Shown: piece by piece, positions 36,330 through 46,025 of the stretch
Layout: each line of letters opens with the position of its first letter
How positions within the stretch are numbered: position 1 is the first letter of the stretch
DNA from: Coxiellaceae bacterium
GTDB taxonomy: Bacteria; Pseudomonadota; Gammaproteobacteria; Coxiellales; Coxiellaceae
Length of the DNA: 64,000 nt
Direction: 5' to 3'
NCBI GenBank assembly: GCA_011523685.1
Contig: WTGG01000023.1
Coordinates: 214,682-278,681 of the forward strand
Position numbers and translations under genes: made by a program
Notes under the pieces: generated by a model
The model's input: the letters and a program-made list of their open reading frames with translations, nothing else
The model's database searches: none
What the model was told of the DNA's origin: nothing

Positions 36330-37412
36330 ATGTTATTGTGGTTATTACATGCATGCCAAACGCATATTTCAGTGTTTAGGGTGTTCCAGTACTTAACCTT
36401 TAGGGCAATCATTAGTGCGTTATCTGCATTTGTGATTGCTTTGTGGGTCAGTCCTAGGGTTATTCGCTGGTTGCAGACGCTTCGTTTGGGCCAAGTGGTT
36501 CGTGACGATGGTCCTGCGACACACTTGAAAAAAGCAGGTACGCCAACGATGGGTGGAATTATTATATTAGGCGCCGTGTGTGTGAGTGTTATTTTATGGG
36601 GTGATTTAAGTAATCGCTATGTATGGGTAACACTCGTTGTTATGTTGGGTTTTGGTGCTATTGGTTGGGTTGATGATTATCGCAAAATAGTTCGAGGGAA
36701 TACACAAGGCTTGCCAGCGCGATGGAAATACTTTTGGCAGTCATTGATTGGTTTGGGTGTGGCTTGTTGTTTATTTTTCACAGCGCAGTCAGCTTCAGAA
36801 ACTCAATTAGTCGTCCCTTTTCTGAAATCTGTTTTACCGCAGTTGGGTTGGTTCTATATTATTTTAACGTATTTTGTCATTGTGGGGTCAAGCAATGCAG
36901 TGAACTTAACGGATGGTTTGGATGGCTTGGCATTGATGCCTGTGGTTTTAATTGCTATTGCATTAGGTGTTTTGTCTTATATTGCGGGAAATGCTATTTT
37001 TGCTGATTATTTATCTGTGCCATATGTTGTAGGGTCTGGAGAGTTAATCGTATTTTGTAGTGCATTATTTGGTGCTGGATTAGGATTCTTGTGGTTTAAC
37101 ACTTACCCTGCGGAAGTATTTATGGGGGATGTTGGTTCGCTAGGGTTGGGTGCAACGCTAGGTGTGATTGCAGTGATTGTTCGGCAAGAGTGTGTTTTTT
37201 TTATAATGGCAGGTATTTTCGTATTAGAAACGTTATCTGTAATGATTCAGGTGGTTTCTTATAAAGCACGAGGTAAGCGTGTGTTTCGTATGGCTCCTAT
37301 TCATCACCATTTTGAATTGAAAGGCTGGGCAGAGCCAAAAGTAATCGTTCGGTTTTGGATTATTACAGTGATTTTGGTATTAATTGGATTAGCAACGTTG
37401 AAGCTTCGTTAG
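36330..37412 (+). CDS. mraY: Phospho-MurNAc-pentapeptide transferase (lipid I synthase)
   Basis: 360 residues, ten membrane segments, the same size as E. coli MraY. Cytoplasmic motifs: [19 protein letters not shown] (about 55-73), GWVDDYRKI near 112 with the paired Asp, [10 protein letters not shown] near 193, and [11 protein letters not shown] near 265. Transfers the muramyl pentapeptide onto undecaprenyl phosphate. It begins 28 bp after murF; GAAAGGG is about 8 bp before the ATG. Confidence 0.98.
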   Translation: MLLWLLHACQTHISVFRVFQYLTFRAIISALSAFVIALWVSPRVIRWLQTLRLGQVVRDDGPATHLKKAGTPTMGGIIILGAVCVSVILWGDLSNRYVWVTLVVMLGFGAIGWVDDYRKIVRGNTQGLPARWKYFWQSLIGLGVACCLFFTAQSASETQLVVPFLKSVLPQLGWFYIILTYFVIVGSSNAVNLTDGLDGLALMPVVLIAIALGVLSYIAGNAIFADYLSVPYVVGSGELIVFCSALFGAGLGFLWFNTYPAEVFMGDVGSLGLGATLGVIAVIVRQECVFFIMAGIFVLETLSVMIQVVSYKARGKRVFRMAPIHHHFELKGWAEPKVIVRFWIITVILVLIGLATLKLR

Positions 37413-37430
37413 TGTGAGTTGAGTGATTGT

Positions 37431-38768
37431 ATGAGTGTGTTACCTAAGACAGTCATTGTGGGGCTCGGAAAGACTGGGTATTCCTGTGTCGAGTACTTAT
37501 CAAAGCGAGGTGAATCTATCGCCGTTGTGGATCATCAAGTATCTCCTAATTTGTTGGGGTTGTTGTTGACTGAATACCCGGAAGTGCCTTTTCGCCCAAT
37601 GGATCAAGCGAGTGATTGGTTGGCCAGTGCGGAGCGTATGGTGGTGAGCCCGGGTGTTGATATGCGCCCACTGTATGCCAGCATCGACCATGCAGATAAG
37701 AAAGAATGGATTAGCGATATTGCTTTGTTTTGTCGAGAAATTAAGGCTCCGATTATTGCTATTACAGGTTCTAATGGTAAAACCACGGTGGCTACCATGG
37801 TGGGTCAAGTGATTGAAGCTGCTGGTTTAAGTGTTGAAGTGTGTGGCAACATTGGTGAGCCAGTACTAAATACTTTATTAAGGCCTGAGCCTGATTATTA
37901 CGTGCTTGAATTGTCTAGTTTTCAATTAGAATATGTCGATAGCTTAGCAGCTGATGTTGCTGTGATTTTAAATGTTGAGCCGGATCATATGGATCGTTAT
38001 TCCTCATTTGAGGATTATTTGGCCGCTAAACAGCGTATTTATCATGACTGTCGATGTGCCATTGTGAATGCTGACCAGTCTAATGTGTGGCAGTCAGTTC
38101 GACTTTTAGGAGATATAGTAAGCTTTTCGATAGCCGCTGATATAGAAGCAACTTATGGTTTAGTCAAGAAGGGGCAAGAGCAATGGATAAAAGGTCCTGA
38201 TGAGGCGTGTGTTAATGTTTCTAATATACCTCTTAAGGGAGTGCATCATTGGAAGAATGCCATGGTGATCTTAGCAGTGGCTGATGCATTAGGCTTGCCT
38301 CGTCAAGCGGTAACTTCTGTGTTAAAAACTTTCACAGGATTATCGCATCGCTGTGAGTTGGTGGCAGTGCATGAAGGTGTGACTTGGGTGAATGACTCTA
38401 AGGCAACCAATGTTGCTGCAACCGTAGCAGCTATTCAGTCGTTAGCAGCAGTCTGTGATCAGCGTTTAGTCCTGATCATGGGTGGAGAGGGAAAAGGTGC
38501 TGATTTTTCTTCGTTGAAGGCAGTATTTGAGGAGTTTGTGACTCATATTATTTTAATAGGCAAGGATGCTGATGCTATTGCTTCGGTTGTTCCGGTGGGT
38601 TGTTCACAACAGCGAGCAGAAACATTATTAGATGCGGTTAATATGGCTGCAATGTTCGTTAGTAGTGGTGATGTTGTTGCGTTATCGCCAGCCTGTGCAA
38701 GTTTTGATATGTTTAACAGCTATGAAGATCGGGGTAAGGCATTTAGTCGTTATGTGAGTGAGTTATGA
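37431..38768 (+). CDS. murD: UDP-MurNAc-L-alanine:D-glutamate ligase
   Basis: 445 residues. Starts with a Rossmann-type VIVGLGKTGYSCVEYL, then the ATP site ITGSNGKTTVATMV near residue 113, ELSSFQLE near 157, and WVNDSKATNVAAT near 318. The ATG at 37431 is preferred to a TTG at 37419. It overlaps ftsW by 4 bp (ATGA). Confidence 0.96.
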   Translation: MSVLPKTVIVGLGKTGYSCVEYLSKRGESIAVVDHQVSPNLLGLLLTEYPEVPFRPMDQASDWLASAERMVVSPGVDMRPLYASIDHADKKEWISDIALFCREIKAPIIAITGSNGKTTVATMVGQVIEAAGLSVEVCGNIGEPVLNTLLRPEPDYYVLELSSFQLEYVDSLAADVAVILNVEPDHMDRYSSFEDYLAAKQRIYHDCRCAIVNADQSNVWQSVRLLGDIVSFSIAADIEATYGLVKKGQEQWIKGPDEACVNVSNIPLKGVHHWKNAMVILAVADALGLPRQAVTSVLKTFTGLSHRCELVAVHEGVTWVNDSKATNVAATVAAIQSLAAVCDQRLVLIMGGEGKGADFSSLKAVFEEFVTHIILIGKDADAIASVVPVGCSQQRAETLLDAVNMAAMFVSSGDVVALSPACASFDMFNSYEDRGKAFSRYVSEL

Positions 38769-39925
38769 TGAGTCAACAACAGTTCAAGTATGATCGTTGG
38801 ATTTTGGTACCGGCTGTTTTATTAATGGTGGTTGGGTTGTTGATGGTAGCTTCCGCATCCATGGTTATTTCTGACCAGTCTTATGGGCAGCCTTTTCACT
38901 TTTTATTTCGTCAATGTATCTATTATGTCATGGGTATTATTATTGCGTGCATAGCGATAAAAACGCCGATGAGCGTCTGGCAAACTCATAATCGTTCGTT
39001 GATGGCGATAGGATTGTTTTTGTTAATATTAGTATTAATTCCAGGTGTTGGCCGCCATGTGAATGGTAGTCGTCGTTGGTTAAATTTAGGTCTGATTACT
39101 TTGCAGGCTTCTGAGTTTGTAAAGTTAGTCTCGATACTCTATTTGGCTAATTATTTGGATCGTTTTCATGAGCGTATTCGAACAGATCTGCGTGGATTTA
39201 TTATTCCTATGGTTGTATTAGGTGTGATGGGCGTTCTATTGTTATTAGAGCCTGATTTTGGTGCCGTTTCTGTATTAACCATAACTTTTTTAAGTTTATT
39301 GTTTATTGCTCAAGTGCGTTTGATGCCCTTTATTCTATTGTTTCTAGGGGTCACTGGGGTAATGGTGTTTCTAGCAGTGTCATCCCCTTATCGTATGGAG
39401 CGTATTATTAGTTTTATGCATCCTTGGTCTAATGCTTATGGGTCTGGGTATCAGTTAACACAGTCTTTAATTGCCTTTGGGCGAGGTGGTTTGTTGGGTG
39501 TGGGTCTCGGTAATAGTATCCAAAAACTCTTTTATTTACCCGAAGCGCATACTGATTTTATTTTTGCTGTGCTTGGCGAAGAGCTCGGTTTGTTGGGGGA
39601 GTTGGCTTTATTAATGCTATATAGTGTTTTAGTGGGTCGACTGTTTATAGTGGGGTGTCGTGAGTTAAATGCGGGGCGATTGTTTACTGGTTATGCTGTT
39701 AAGGGGTTGGGTATTTGCCTGGCAGTTCAGTGTATGATCAATCTAGGTGTCAATATTGGTTTGTTGCCTACCAAGGGTTTAACGCTGCCTTTTATTAGTT
39801 ATGGTGGTTCTAGTATCTTGGTTAATTGCCTGATTGTTGGTATCTTGTTGCGAGTTTCACATGAGGCTCAGGGTGTCGGTGTCGTCCGATCGGTCTCACA
39901 TAAAGCGGAAAAGGTTGTGATATGA
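38765..39925 (+). CDS. ftsW: Septal peptidoglycan polymerase FtsW (SEDS family)
   Basis: 386 residues with about ten membrane segments. SEDS signatures: NGSRRWLNLG near residue 95, the acidic EPDFGAVSV near 161, YQLTQSLIAFGRGGLLGVGLGNSIQK near 228 and LPFISYGGSS near 341. It polymerises lipid II at the septum together with FtsI. Coupled by ATGA overlaps to both murD and murG. Confidence 0.97.
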   Translation: MMSQQQFKYDRWILVPAVLLMVVGLLMVASASMVISDQSYGQPFHFLFRQCIYYVMGIIIACIAIKTPMSVWQTHNRSLMAIGLFLLILVLIPGVGRHVNGSRRWLNLGLITLQASEFVKLVSILYLANYLDRFHERIRTDLRGFIIPMVVLGVMGVLLLLEPDFGAVSVLTITFLSLLFIAQVRLMPFILLFLGVTGVMVFLAVSSPYRMERIISFMHPWSNAYGSGYQLTQSLIAFGRGGLLGVGLGNSIQKLFYLPEAHTDFIFAVLGEELGLLGELALLMLYSVLVGRLFIVGCRELNAGRLFTGYAVKGLGICLAVQCMINLGVNIGLLPTKGLTLPFISYGGSSILVNCLIVGILLRVSHEAQGVGVVRSVSHKAEKVVI

Positions 39926-41025
39926 AGAAGTTAATGATTGTTGCGGGTGGTACTGGCGGGCATATTTTCCCAGCATTGACCGTTGCCGATCATTGCTATG
40001 CTCAGGGTGTATCGATTCATTGGCTCGGAGCTTCCGGGGGTATGGAAGAAGAATTGGTCAGTGAGCATTATCATTTAGAGACAGTAAAGATCACCGGGTT
40101 GCGTGGAAAAAGTAAAAAGGTTTTATTATTTTCACCTTGGGTGATTTTAAAGGCATTATGGCAGTCTATAAGAATTTTACAGCGAGTTAAGCCTGATGTC
40201 GTTTTGGGAATGGGCGGCTTTGTTGGTGGGCCAGGTGGTTTGGCAGCTTGGTTGTTGAGAATTCCATTGGTGATCCATGAGCAGAATTCAGTGGCTGGAT
40301 TGACTAACCGTTGGTTGGCACGTTTAGCTAAGGAGACCTTGCAGGCATTTCCCGATGTGTTTCCTGATAAGCTGATGGCTAGGCAGGTTGGTAATCCCGT
40401 TAGGCAAGATATATCTGCTATTCCAGCTCCTATCGAACGTTTCCGTTATTCGCGAGGTCCGTTTCGAGTTTTGGTGATTGGCGGTAGTCGTGGTGCAACC
40501 GCGATTAATGATCTGGTGTCTCAAGTATTTTCTGCATGGCCTTCTGATAGTATGCCATTGGTTTGGCATCAAACAGGTCAGTTAGATTATGAGAAGGTGG
40601 AAACTCTTTACCGTGAAAATGCTCCTTTAGCTGTGGTTGAACCATTTATTGAAGATATGGCTGCCGCGTACGCTTGGGCTGATGTTGTAATTGCGCGAGC
40701 AGGGGCTTTAACAGTGGCTGAGTTGGCTGCTATGGGTTCGGCTAGCATACTGATACCTTATCCTTATGCCGTTGATGATCATCAGTATAAAAATGCAGAG
40801 TGGTTAGCTAAAGCAGGTGCAGCAATTGTTTTTAGGCAAGAGATGGTTACAGCAAATGATTTAAGAAAAGTATTACAGGAGCTTGCTTTACAGCCTCAAC
40901 GTATTTATGAGATGGCAGATGCAGCGCATCGTTTGGGTGTGACAACATCTGGGGCGCAAATTATTGCTGTGTGTGAAAATGTGGTGAGGAAGCACCGGGG
41001 AGCATCTTATGCAGCCATGGATTAA
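39922..41025 (+). CDS. murG: UDP-GlcNAc:lipid I N-acetylglucosaminyltransferase
   Basis: 367 residues, a GT28 enzyme. GGTGGHIFPALTVAD at residues 8-22 is the glycine-rich membrane-side motif; HEQNSVAGLTNR, VIGGSRGAT and ARAGALTVAELAAMG with IPYPYAVDDHQ form the donor site. It makes lipid II on the inner face of the membrane. It overlaps murC by 17 bp. Confidence 0.97.
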   Translation: MKKLMIVAGGTGGHIFPALTVADHCYAQGVSIHWLGASGGMEEELVSEHYHLETVKITGLRGKSKKVLLFSPWVILKALWQSIRILQRVKPDVVLGMGGFVGGPGGLAAWLLRIPLVIHEQNSVAGLTNRWLARLAKETLQAFPDVFPDKLMARQVGNPVRQDISAIPAPIERFRYSRGPFRVLVIGGSRGATAINDLVSQVFSAWPSDSMPLVWHQTGQLDYEKVETLYRENAPLAVVEPFIEDMAAAYAWADVVIARAGALTVAELAAMGSASILIPYPYAVDDHQYKNAEWLAKAGAAIVFRQEMVTANDLRKVLQELALQPQRIYEMADAAHRLGVTTSGAQIIAVCENVVRKHRGASYAAMD

Positions 41026-42400
41026 GTCGTCTCAGCGAATCTACTGTTTGGGTATTGGGGGAGTTGGTGTTGGTGCGTTAGCAGAATATTTACATCATCA
41101 GGGGTGTCAGGTAACAGGAAGTGATACGCAGCCTAGTGCCATGACAATGCGTTTGCAGCATCTAGGTATCCCTATTTTTAATGAGCATCAGGTTGAACAC
41201 CTACGAGGGGTAGATCTTGTTGTTTATTCCAGCGCTATTCATCCAGAGCATCCCGTTTTGAAGGAAGCGCAAGCACTTAAAATACCATTAATACAGCGTG
41301 GAAAGCTGTTAGCTAATATTTTGCAAGGTTATCAGTCTATAGTGGTTGCTGGTACGCATGGAAAAACAACGACGGTATCGTTGTTGGCGTATTTAATGAA
41401 AGCTCAGGGTTTATCACTGAATCACTTTATTGGGGGTACAATTAATGGTGAGACAAGCCCTATTGCAATAACGAATAGTCAATATATGTTGGCGGAAGCG
41501 GATGAGAGTGATGGCTCTTTTTTATTTATTCATCCGAATATTGCTGTTATTACTAATATTGATGCAGACCACTTGGCATCTTATCGTGATAGTTTTTCGG
41601 TATTAAAGGATTCGTTTCGCCAGTTTATTGCTCAAGTTCATACGGATGGTTTGGTTGTTTTATGTATTGATCATCCTGTCGTGCGTGAGCTATTGCCCTT
41701 GGTCGATCGTCCGGTAGTGACGTATGGTTTTAGTAATGATGCGGATTATCGAGCTGATCATTATCAGCAGCGGGAGCTTAATAGCACATTTACTTTAACA
41801 ACACCTTCTTTGACAGAAGAAGTGCGATTTAATTTACCTGGCCAGCATAATGTGTTGAATCTTTTGGCGAGTATAGTGGTTGCTGATTATTTGCAAGGGC
41901 AGAAACCTTTAAATTTACAGGCGATGAATAGCTTCCCTGGCGTGGGTCGGCGTTTACAGTTACATGCATCGTGTACCTATAGTGAGAAGAAGGTTCATAT
42001 TTTTGAAGATTATGGTCATCATCCTGAAGAGATTGCTGTAACTATTAATACATTACGGCAGGCTTGGCCTGATCGACGATTAATAATGGCGTTTCAGCCG
42101 CATCGATACTCACGAACACAAGAGCTTTTTACAGAATTCTCTCGAGTGTTGTCGCAGGTAGATACATTGCTGTTACTGGATGTTTTTTCAGCGGGTGAGG
42201 AGTTGATTCCAGGCGCCTCTAGTGATGATTTAGCAGGAGATATTCAGGCTAAGTATCAAGTTGAGCCCACCCGTGTGAGTGATGGAGATAAGTTGCAAGC
42301 TGTGTTGCGAGAGAAGTTACTGCCTGGAGATGTGGTGCTTTTTCAGGGGGCGGGAAGTATAGGGCGAATGGCAAAAGATTTTAGCCTTCGTTTTGTCTAA
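41009..42400 (+). CDS. murC: UDP-MurNAc:L-alanine ligase
   Basis: 463 residues. YCLGIGGVGVGALAEYLHHQGCQVTGSD is the N-terminal dinucleotide-like fold, VAGTHGKTTTVSLLAYLM the ATP loop near residue 113, then EADESDGSF, and EDYGHHPEEIAVTI near 330. First ligase of the pentapeptide stem. In many relatives murB and ddl follow here; instead ftsQ begins 53 bp downstream. Confidence 0.97.
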   Translation: MQPWIKSSQRIYCLGIGGVGVGALAEYLHHQGCQVTGSDTQPSAMTMRLQHLGIPIFNEHQVEHLRGVDLVVYSSAIHPEHPVLKEAQALKIPLIQRGKLLANILQGYQSIVVAGTHGKTTTVSLLAYLMKAQGLSLNHFIGGTINGETSPIAITNSQYMLAEADESDGSFLFIHPNIAVITNIDADHLASYRDSFSVLKDSFRQFIAQVHTDGLVVLCIDHPVVRELLPLVDRPVVTYGFSNDADYRADHYQQRELNSTFTLTTPSLTEEVRFNLPGQHNVLNLLASIVVADYLQGQKPLNLQAMNSFPGVGRRLQLHASCTYSEKKVHIFEDYGHHPEEIAVTINTLRQAWPDRRLIMAFQPHRYSRTQELFTEFSRVLSQVDTLLLLDVFSAGEELIPGASSDDLAGDIQAKYQVEPTRVSDGDKLQAVLREKLLPGDVVLFQGAGSIGRMAKDFSLRFV

Positions 42401-42453
42401 TGCTAATTTAGTGCCATTGAGGTCAGTGTGCGATAGCGTGTAAGGGAGGTAGG

Positions 42454-43197
42454 GTGAGTCGTAAGCAGGCAGCTTCGTTGCGTCGTCATCGGTCAGGCCG
42501 GTTGGTTGGTTGGCGTATTATTGCGCATAGTGTTTCGGTCGCCTTGTTGTGCCTTATTGTTATTGGTTGTGTGGGTTATTTTCGTCATTCGGGCTATTTT
42601 CAGTTGCGGACTATTCATATCCGTGGTCACTTAGAGCAGGTTGATCGGGCGAGCCTCGAAGCGGCGGTAACGCATTCCATTACAGGTGATTTTTTTACTG
42701 TGCAATTGGGTCAGATGCAACAAGCTTTGGTTGAGTTGCCTTGGGTGAAGCGTGTAGTTATTAGGCGCGAGTGGCCTAATGTTCTTAGTCTGAGTGTTGA
42801 AGAGAATAAGGCAGTTGCTCGTTGGGGTAAGGATGCTTTTTTGGTGGACTCTGGCCAAGTCTTGAGGGGTTCTTTGGTAGCACTCGTGGGACTCCCTATG
42901 TTGTCAGGCCCGGATGGTTCTGCTTCGGATGTGTATCATATGTATCATGTTATTTCTTCTCAATTGAGTCCGTTGCATTTGCAAGTGTCGCAGTTAATGT
43001 TGGATGTTCATGGTGAATGGCGTGTGGTCACTCAAAATGGGATGGTGCTTAGTTTGGGTGGGGTGCACGTACGTGAACGTTTGGAAAGGTTTGTGGCATT
43101 GTATCCTCGCTTGGTTAATGATCGAAAGCAGATGATGGCTAAAGTCGATTTACGCTATCGTAACGGAGTCGCTGTTCAGTGGGGTGGTGATGAGTAG
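42454..43197 (+). CDS. ftsQ: Cell division protein FtsQ
   Basis: 247-residue bitopic divisome protein. Basic cytoplasmic start, membrane segment at about 27-46, then a POTRA domain (LRTIHIRGHLEQVDRASLEAAV) and the FtsQ beta domain with LPWVKRVVIRREWPNVLSLSVEE and AVARWGKDAFLVDSGQV. GTG start with GGGAGG 4-5 bp upstream. It is separated from ftsA by 262 bp, whereas these genes often overlap. Confidence 0.93.
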   Translation: MSRKQAASLRRHRSGRLVGWRIIAHSVSVALLCLIVIGCVGYFRHSGYFQLRTIHIRGHLEQVDRASLEAAVTHSITGDFFTVQLGQMQQALVELPWVKRVVIRREWPNVLSLSVEENKAVARWGKDAFLVDSGQVLRGSLVALVGLPMLSGPDGSASDVYHMYHVISSQLSPLHLQVSQLMLDVHGEWRVVTQNGMVLSLGGVHVRERLERFVALYPRLVNDRKQMMAKVDLRYRNGVAVQWGGDE

Positions 43198-43459
43198 GTC
43201 TACTTTGTGTTTAGTGTCTTTTTATATTTCAGTGAAGTAGGTGCTGTTTTTAATGTGATTTTTGGGAATATTAAAAGCAAAAAAAATACAGCAGAGCTGT
43301 ACTAGTATCTCTTTTTTAATTTTTTAAATTAACTTATTTTGTTAGGTTTCTGAAGTTTATAGCATAACCTTTAAAATTCTTTTATACTCTTAGCAGCGAA
43401 AGTCCGGCGGGGCGATTTTTTATTAATAATGTCGAGTTTTTCAGGGAGTTTGCTCAAGA
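43198..43459 (+). other. AT-rich intergenic region before ftsA
   Basis: 262 bp without a gene. It holds a short 6-bp hairpin (TACAGC-AGA-GCTGTA, 43287-43301) followed by a T-rich stretch that could weaken transcription from upstream, and a TATACT box at 43383-43388 followed by a GC-rich stretch GTCCGGCGGGGC. No convincing -35 was found. It may carry a separate ftsAZ promoter. Confidence 0.4.
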
Positions 43460-44695
43460 ATGGCAAAGAAAATCGAAAAAGATCTGATGGTGGCGTTGGA
43501 TATAGGGACTAGTAAGATAGCAGCCCTCGTTGGCGAGATTGGCCCTGAAGGACAGGTTGAAGTGATTGGTTTCGGAGCTCACCCTTCTCGTGGTTTGAAA
43601 AAAGGTGTAGTGGTTAATATAGAAACCACAGTGCAGTCAATAAAGTGTGCTATTGAAGAGGCTGAGCTCATGGCTGGCTGTGAGATACATTCTGCCTTTA
43701 CAGGCATTGCTGGTAGTCATATTCGCAGTTTGAATTCACATGGGATTGTGGCTATTCGTGATAGAGAAGTGAATCTACATGATGTTGACCGTGTGATTGA
43801 TGCCGCAAAGGCGGTTGCGATTCCCGCGGACCAAAAGATTCTCCATATTGTGCCGCAAGAGTTTGTTGTGGATTCTCAAGATGGTGTGCGTGAGCCGATT
43901 GGGATGTCTGGTGTTCGACTAGAAGCAAAAGTACATATTGTAACAGGAGCGGCGAGTGCAGCTCAGAATATAACAAAATGTGTTAAGCAGTGTGGCTTGC
44001 AGGTCGATGATATTGTGCTTGAGCAATTGGCGTCTAGTAAGGCGGTGTTAACCGATGATGAGAAAGAATTAGGTGTTTGCCTGGTAGATATTGGTGGAGG
44101 TACCACGGATATTGCAATTTTTACAGAAGGCGCTATTCGTCATACGGCAGTTATTCCTATTGCGGGTGATCATGTGACTAGTGATGTTGCAGTTGCTTTA
44201 CGAACTCCTATGCAAAGTGCAGAGAAAATTAAAATTGATCATGGTTGTGCTTCTGTGAAGGTGGCAGAGAGCTCGGGAACCATTAAAGTGCCGGGTGTTG
44301 CTAGCCGCGCGGCAAAAGAAATTCATAAAAAAGCCTTGGCTCAAGTTGTGCAAGCACGCTATGCAGAGTTATTTGAGCTAGTTTCAGCAGAGATTCGCCG
44401 GAGTGGCTTTGAAAATCTGGTAGCTTCTGGAATTGTCTTGACAGGTGGTGCTTCTAAGGTCGAGGGCGCAGGCGAACTTGCTGAGTCTATTTGTCAAATG
44501 CCGGTACGGCTAGGTGTGCCGCAAAATATTTCAGGTCTAGTGGATGTTAGACAGAACCCAGGCTTTTCAACAGGCGTTGGGCTCTTGATGCATGGGTTGA
44601 AAGCTCAGCAGTATGGTGTGACAAGTTTTGATGTTGGTAGAAATACTGATAGCTTATGGTCAAGAATGAAAAGTTGGTTTAATAATAATTTTTAG
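43460..44695 (+). CDS. ftsA: Cell division protein FtsA
   Basis: 411-residue actin-like ATPase that anchors FtsZ to the membrane. MVALDIGTSKIAALVGE is phosphate loop 1; VCLVDIGGGTTDIAIF near residue 210 is phosphate loop 2; VLTGGASKVEGAGELAE near 334 is the adenosine motif. The C-terminal SLWSRMKSWFNNNF is the amphipathic membrane-targeting helix. CAGGGAG is about 11 bp before the ATG. Confidence 0.97.
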   Translation: MAKKIEKDLMVALDIGTSKIAALVGEIGPEGQVEVIGFGAHPSRGLKKGVVVNIETTVQSIKCAIEEAELMAGCEIHSAFTGIAGSHIRSLNSHGIVAIRDREVNLHDVDRVIDAAKAVAIPADQKILHIVPQEFVVDSQDGVREPIGMSGVRLEAKVHIVTGAASAAQNITKCVKQCGLQVDDIVLEQLASSKAVLTDDEKELGVCLVDIGGGTTDIAIFTEGAIRHTAVIPIAGDHVTSDVAVALRTPMQSAEKIKIDHGCASVKVAESSGTIKVPGVASRAAKEIHKKALAQVVQARYAELFELVSAEIRRSGFENLVASGIVLTGGASKVEGAGELAESICQMPVRLGVPQNISGLVDVRQNPGFSTGVGLLMHGLKAQQYGVTSFDVGRNTDSLWSRMKSWFNNNF

Positions 44696-44745
44696 TGATT
44701 TATCGTGGATCCGAGCGATAAACAATGAGTAAAGGGAGGCGGTCA

Positions 44746-45909
44746 ATGTTTGAATTAGGTGACAACACAGCACATAACGCGCAGATTAAGGTAATTGGTA
44801 TTGGTGGCGGAGGTGGGAACGCAATTGAGCATATGATGGCTGAGTCCATCGACGGTGTTGACTTTATTTGTGCTAATACAGACTCTCAAGCATTGCAGCG
44901 CTCTAGTGCAAAGATGGTGATTCAGTTGGGTGAAGAGATGACAAAAGGGCTCGGTGCGGGTGCTGATCCTAGTGTTGGTCGTCAGGCTGCAGAAGAGGAT
45001 CGAGAGCGTTTACGTGAAGTATTAGAAGGCACTGATATGGTGTTCATTACTGCAGGAATGGGTGGTGGTACCGGGACTGGGGCAGCGCCTATTGTTGCGG
45101 AAATTGCTAAGCAGTTAGGTATTTTAACTGTTGCTGTTGTTACCAAGCCTTTTGCTTTTGAAGGCCGTAAGAGAATGCAGATTGCAGACGCTGGTATTAT
45201 GGAGCTCGCTAAAACTGTGGACTCATTAATTACCATACCTAATAATAAGTTGCTTAGCGTTTTGGGTAAGAATATTACACTATTAAATGCTTTTAAGGCT
45301 GCTAATAACGTTTTATTGGGTGCAGTTCAGGGGATTGCAGATTTGATTACCCGTCCAGGCTTGATCAATGTCGACTTTGCTGATGTTCGCACTGTGATGT
45401 CTGAGATGGGTATGGCCATGATGGGTACAGGTGTTAGTAGTGGTGAGAATCGTGCTCGAGAAGCTGCTGAGGCTGCTATTGCTAGTCCGTTATTAGAAGA
45501 TGTTGATTTTTCTGGTGCTAAGGGCATCTTGGTTAACATTACTGCAGGCATGGATATGTCCATCGGTGAGTTTGAGGCTGTAGGTGATGCTGTTAAGGCT
45601 TTTGCTGCTGAGAATGCCACTGTTGTTGTTGGTACGGTGATTGATGCTGATATGAGTGAAGAGTTACGTGTGACTGTTGTTGTAACGGGAGTTGGTGGTG
45701 ACCATGAGGTATTAGGCCAGCAGCAGCGAGCTGCAGCTAGGACAACCCGTAACGATGGTACGGTGGATTATAATCAGTTGGATCGACCAACGTATTTAAG
45801 GCAGCAAGATACCAGTGATAGCCGATCGGATTCAGACGAGCGGATTGCTGAAAAGGATGTGGAGTATTTGGATATTCCTGCATTCCTCAGGCGTTCAGAT
45901 GACGCTTAA
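44746..45909 (+). CDS. ftsZ: Cell division GTPase FtsZ
   Basis: 387-residue tubulin-like GTPase. KVIGIGGGGGNAIEHM and GMGGGTGTGAAP (about 100-111) form the GTP site; the synergy loop region VNFADVRTVM appears as VDFADVRTVMSEMG. The C-terminal peptide LDIPAFLRR that binds FtsA and ZipA is intact. AAAGGGAGG ends 5 bp before the ATG at 44746, which gives the standard MFEL start; an ATG at 44725 is less likely. ZapD, a FtsZ bundling partner, is also encoded in this window. Confidence 0.97.
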   Translation: MFELGDNTAHNAQIKVIGIGGGGGNAIEHMMAESIDGVDFICANTDSQALQRSSAKMVIQLGEEMTKGLGAGADPSVGRQAAEEDRERLREVLEGTDMVFITAGMGGGTGTGAAPIVAEIAKQLGILTVAVVTKPFAFEGRKRMQIADAGIMELAKTVDSLITIPNNKLLSVLGKNITLLNAFKAANNVLLGAVQGIADLITRPGLINVDFADVRTVMSEMGMAMMGTGVSSGENRAREAAEAAIASPLLEDVDFSGAKGILVNITAGMDMSIGEFEAVGDAVKAFAAENATVVVGTVIDADMSEELRVTVVVTGVGGDHEVLGQQQRAAARTTRNDGTVDYNQLDRPTYLRQQDTSDSRSDSDERIAEKDVEYLDIPAFLRRSDDA

Positions 45910-45961
45910 TGGCCTTAAAAACAGAGGGTTATGTATTTTAGGGAGCGCTAATTCATTTGGT

Positions 45962-45989
45962 TTGTCAAATTCTTGAGCTGTGTTACAAT
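45962..45989 (+). promoter_or_regulatory. Promoter of lpxC
   Basis: TTGTCA at 45962-45967, 16-bp spacer, TACAAT at 45984-45989. It lies in the 116-bp gap after ftsZ and would give a leader of about 30 nt. Confidence 0.65.
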
Positions 45990-46025
45990 GCGCTTCCTTT
46001 TCAGTGAGAAAAAATGGACTGAGTT

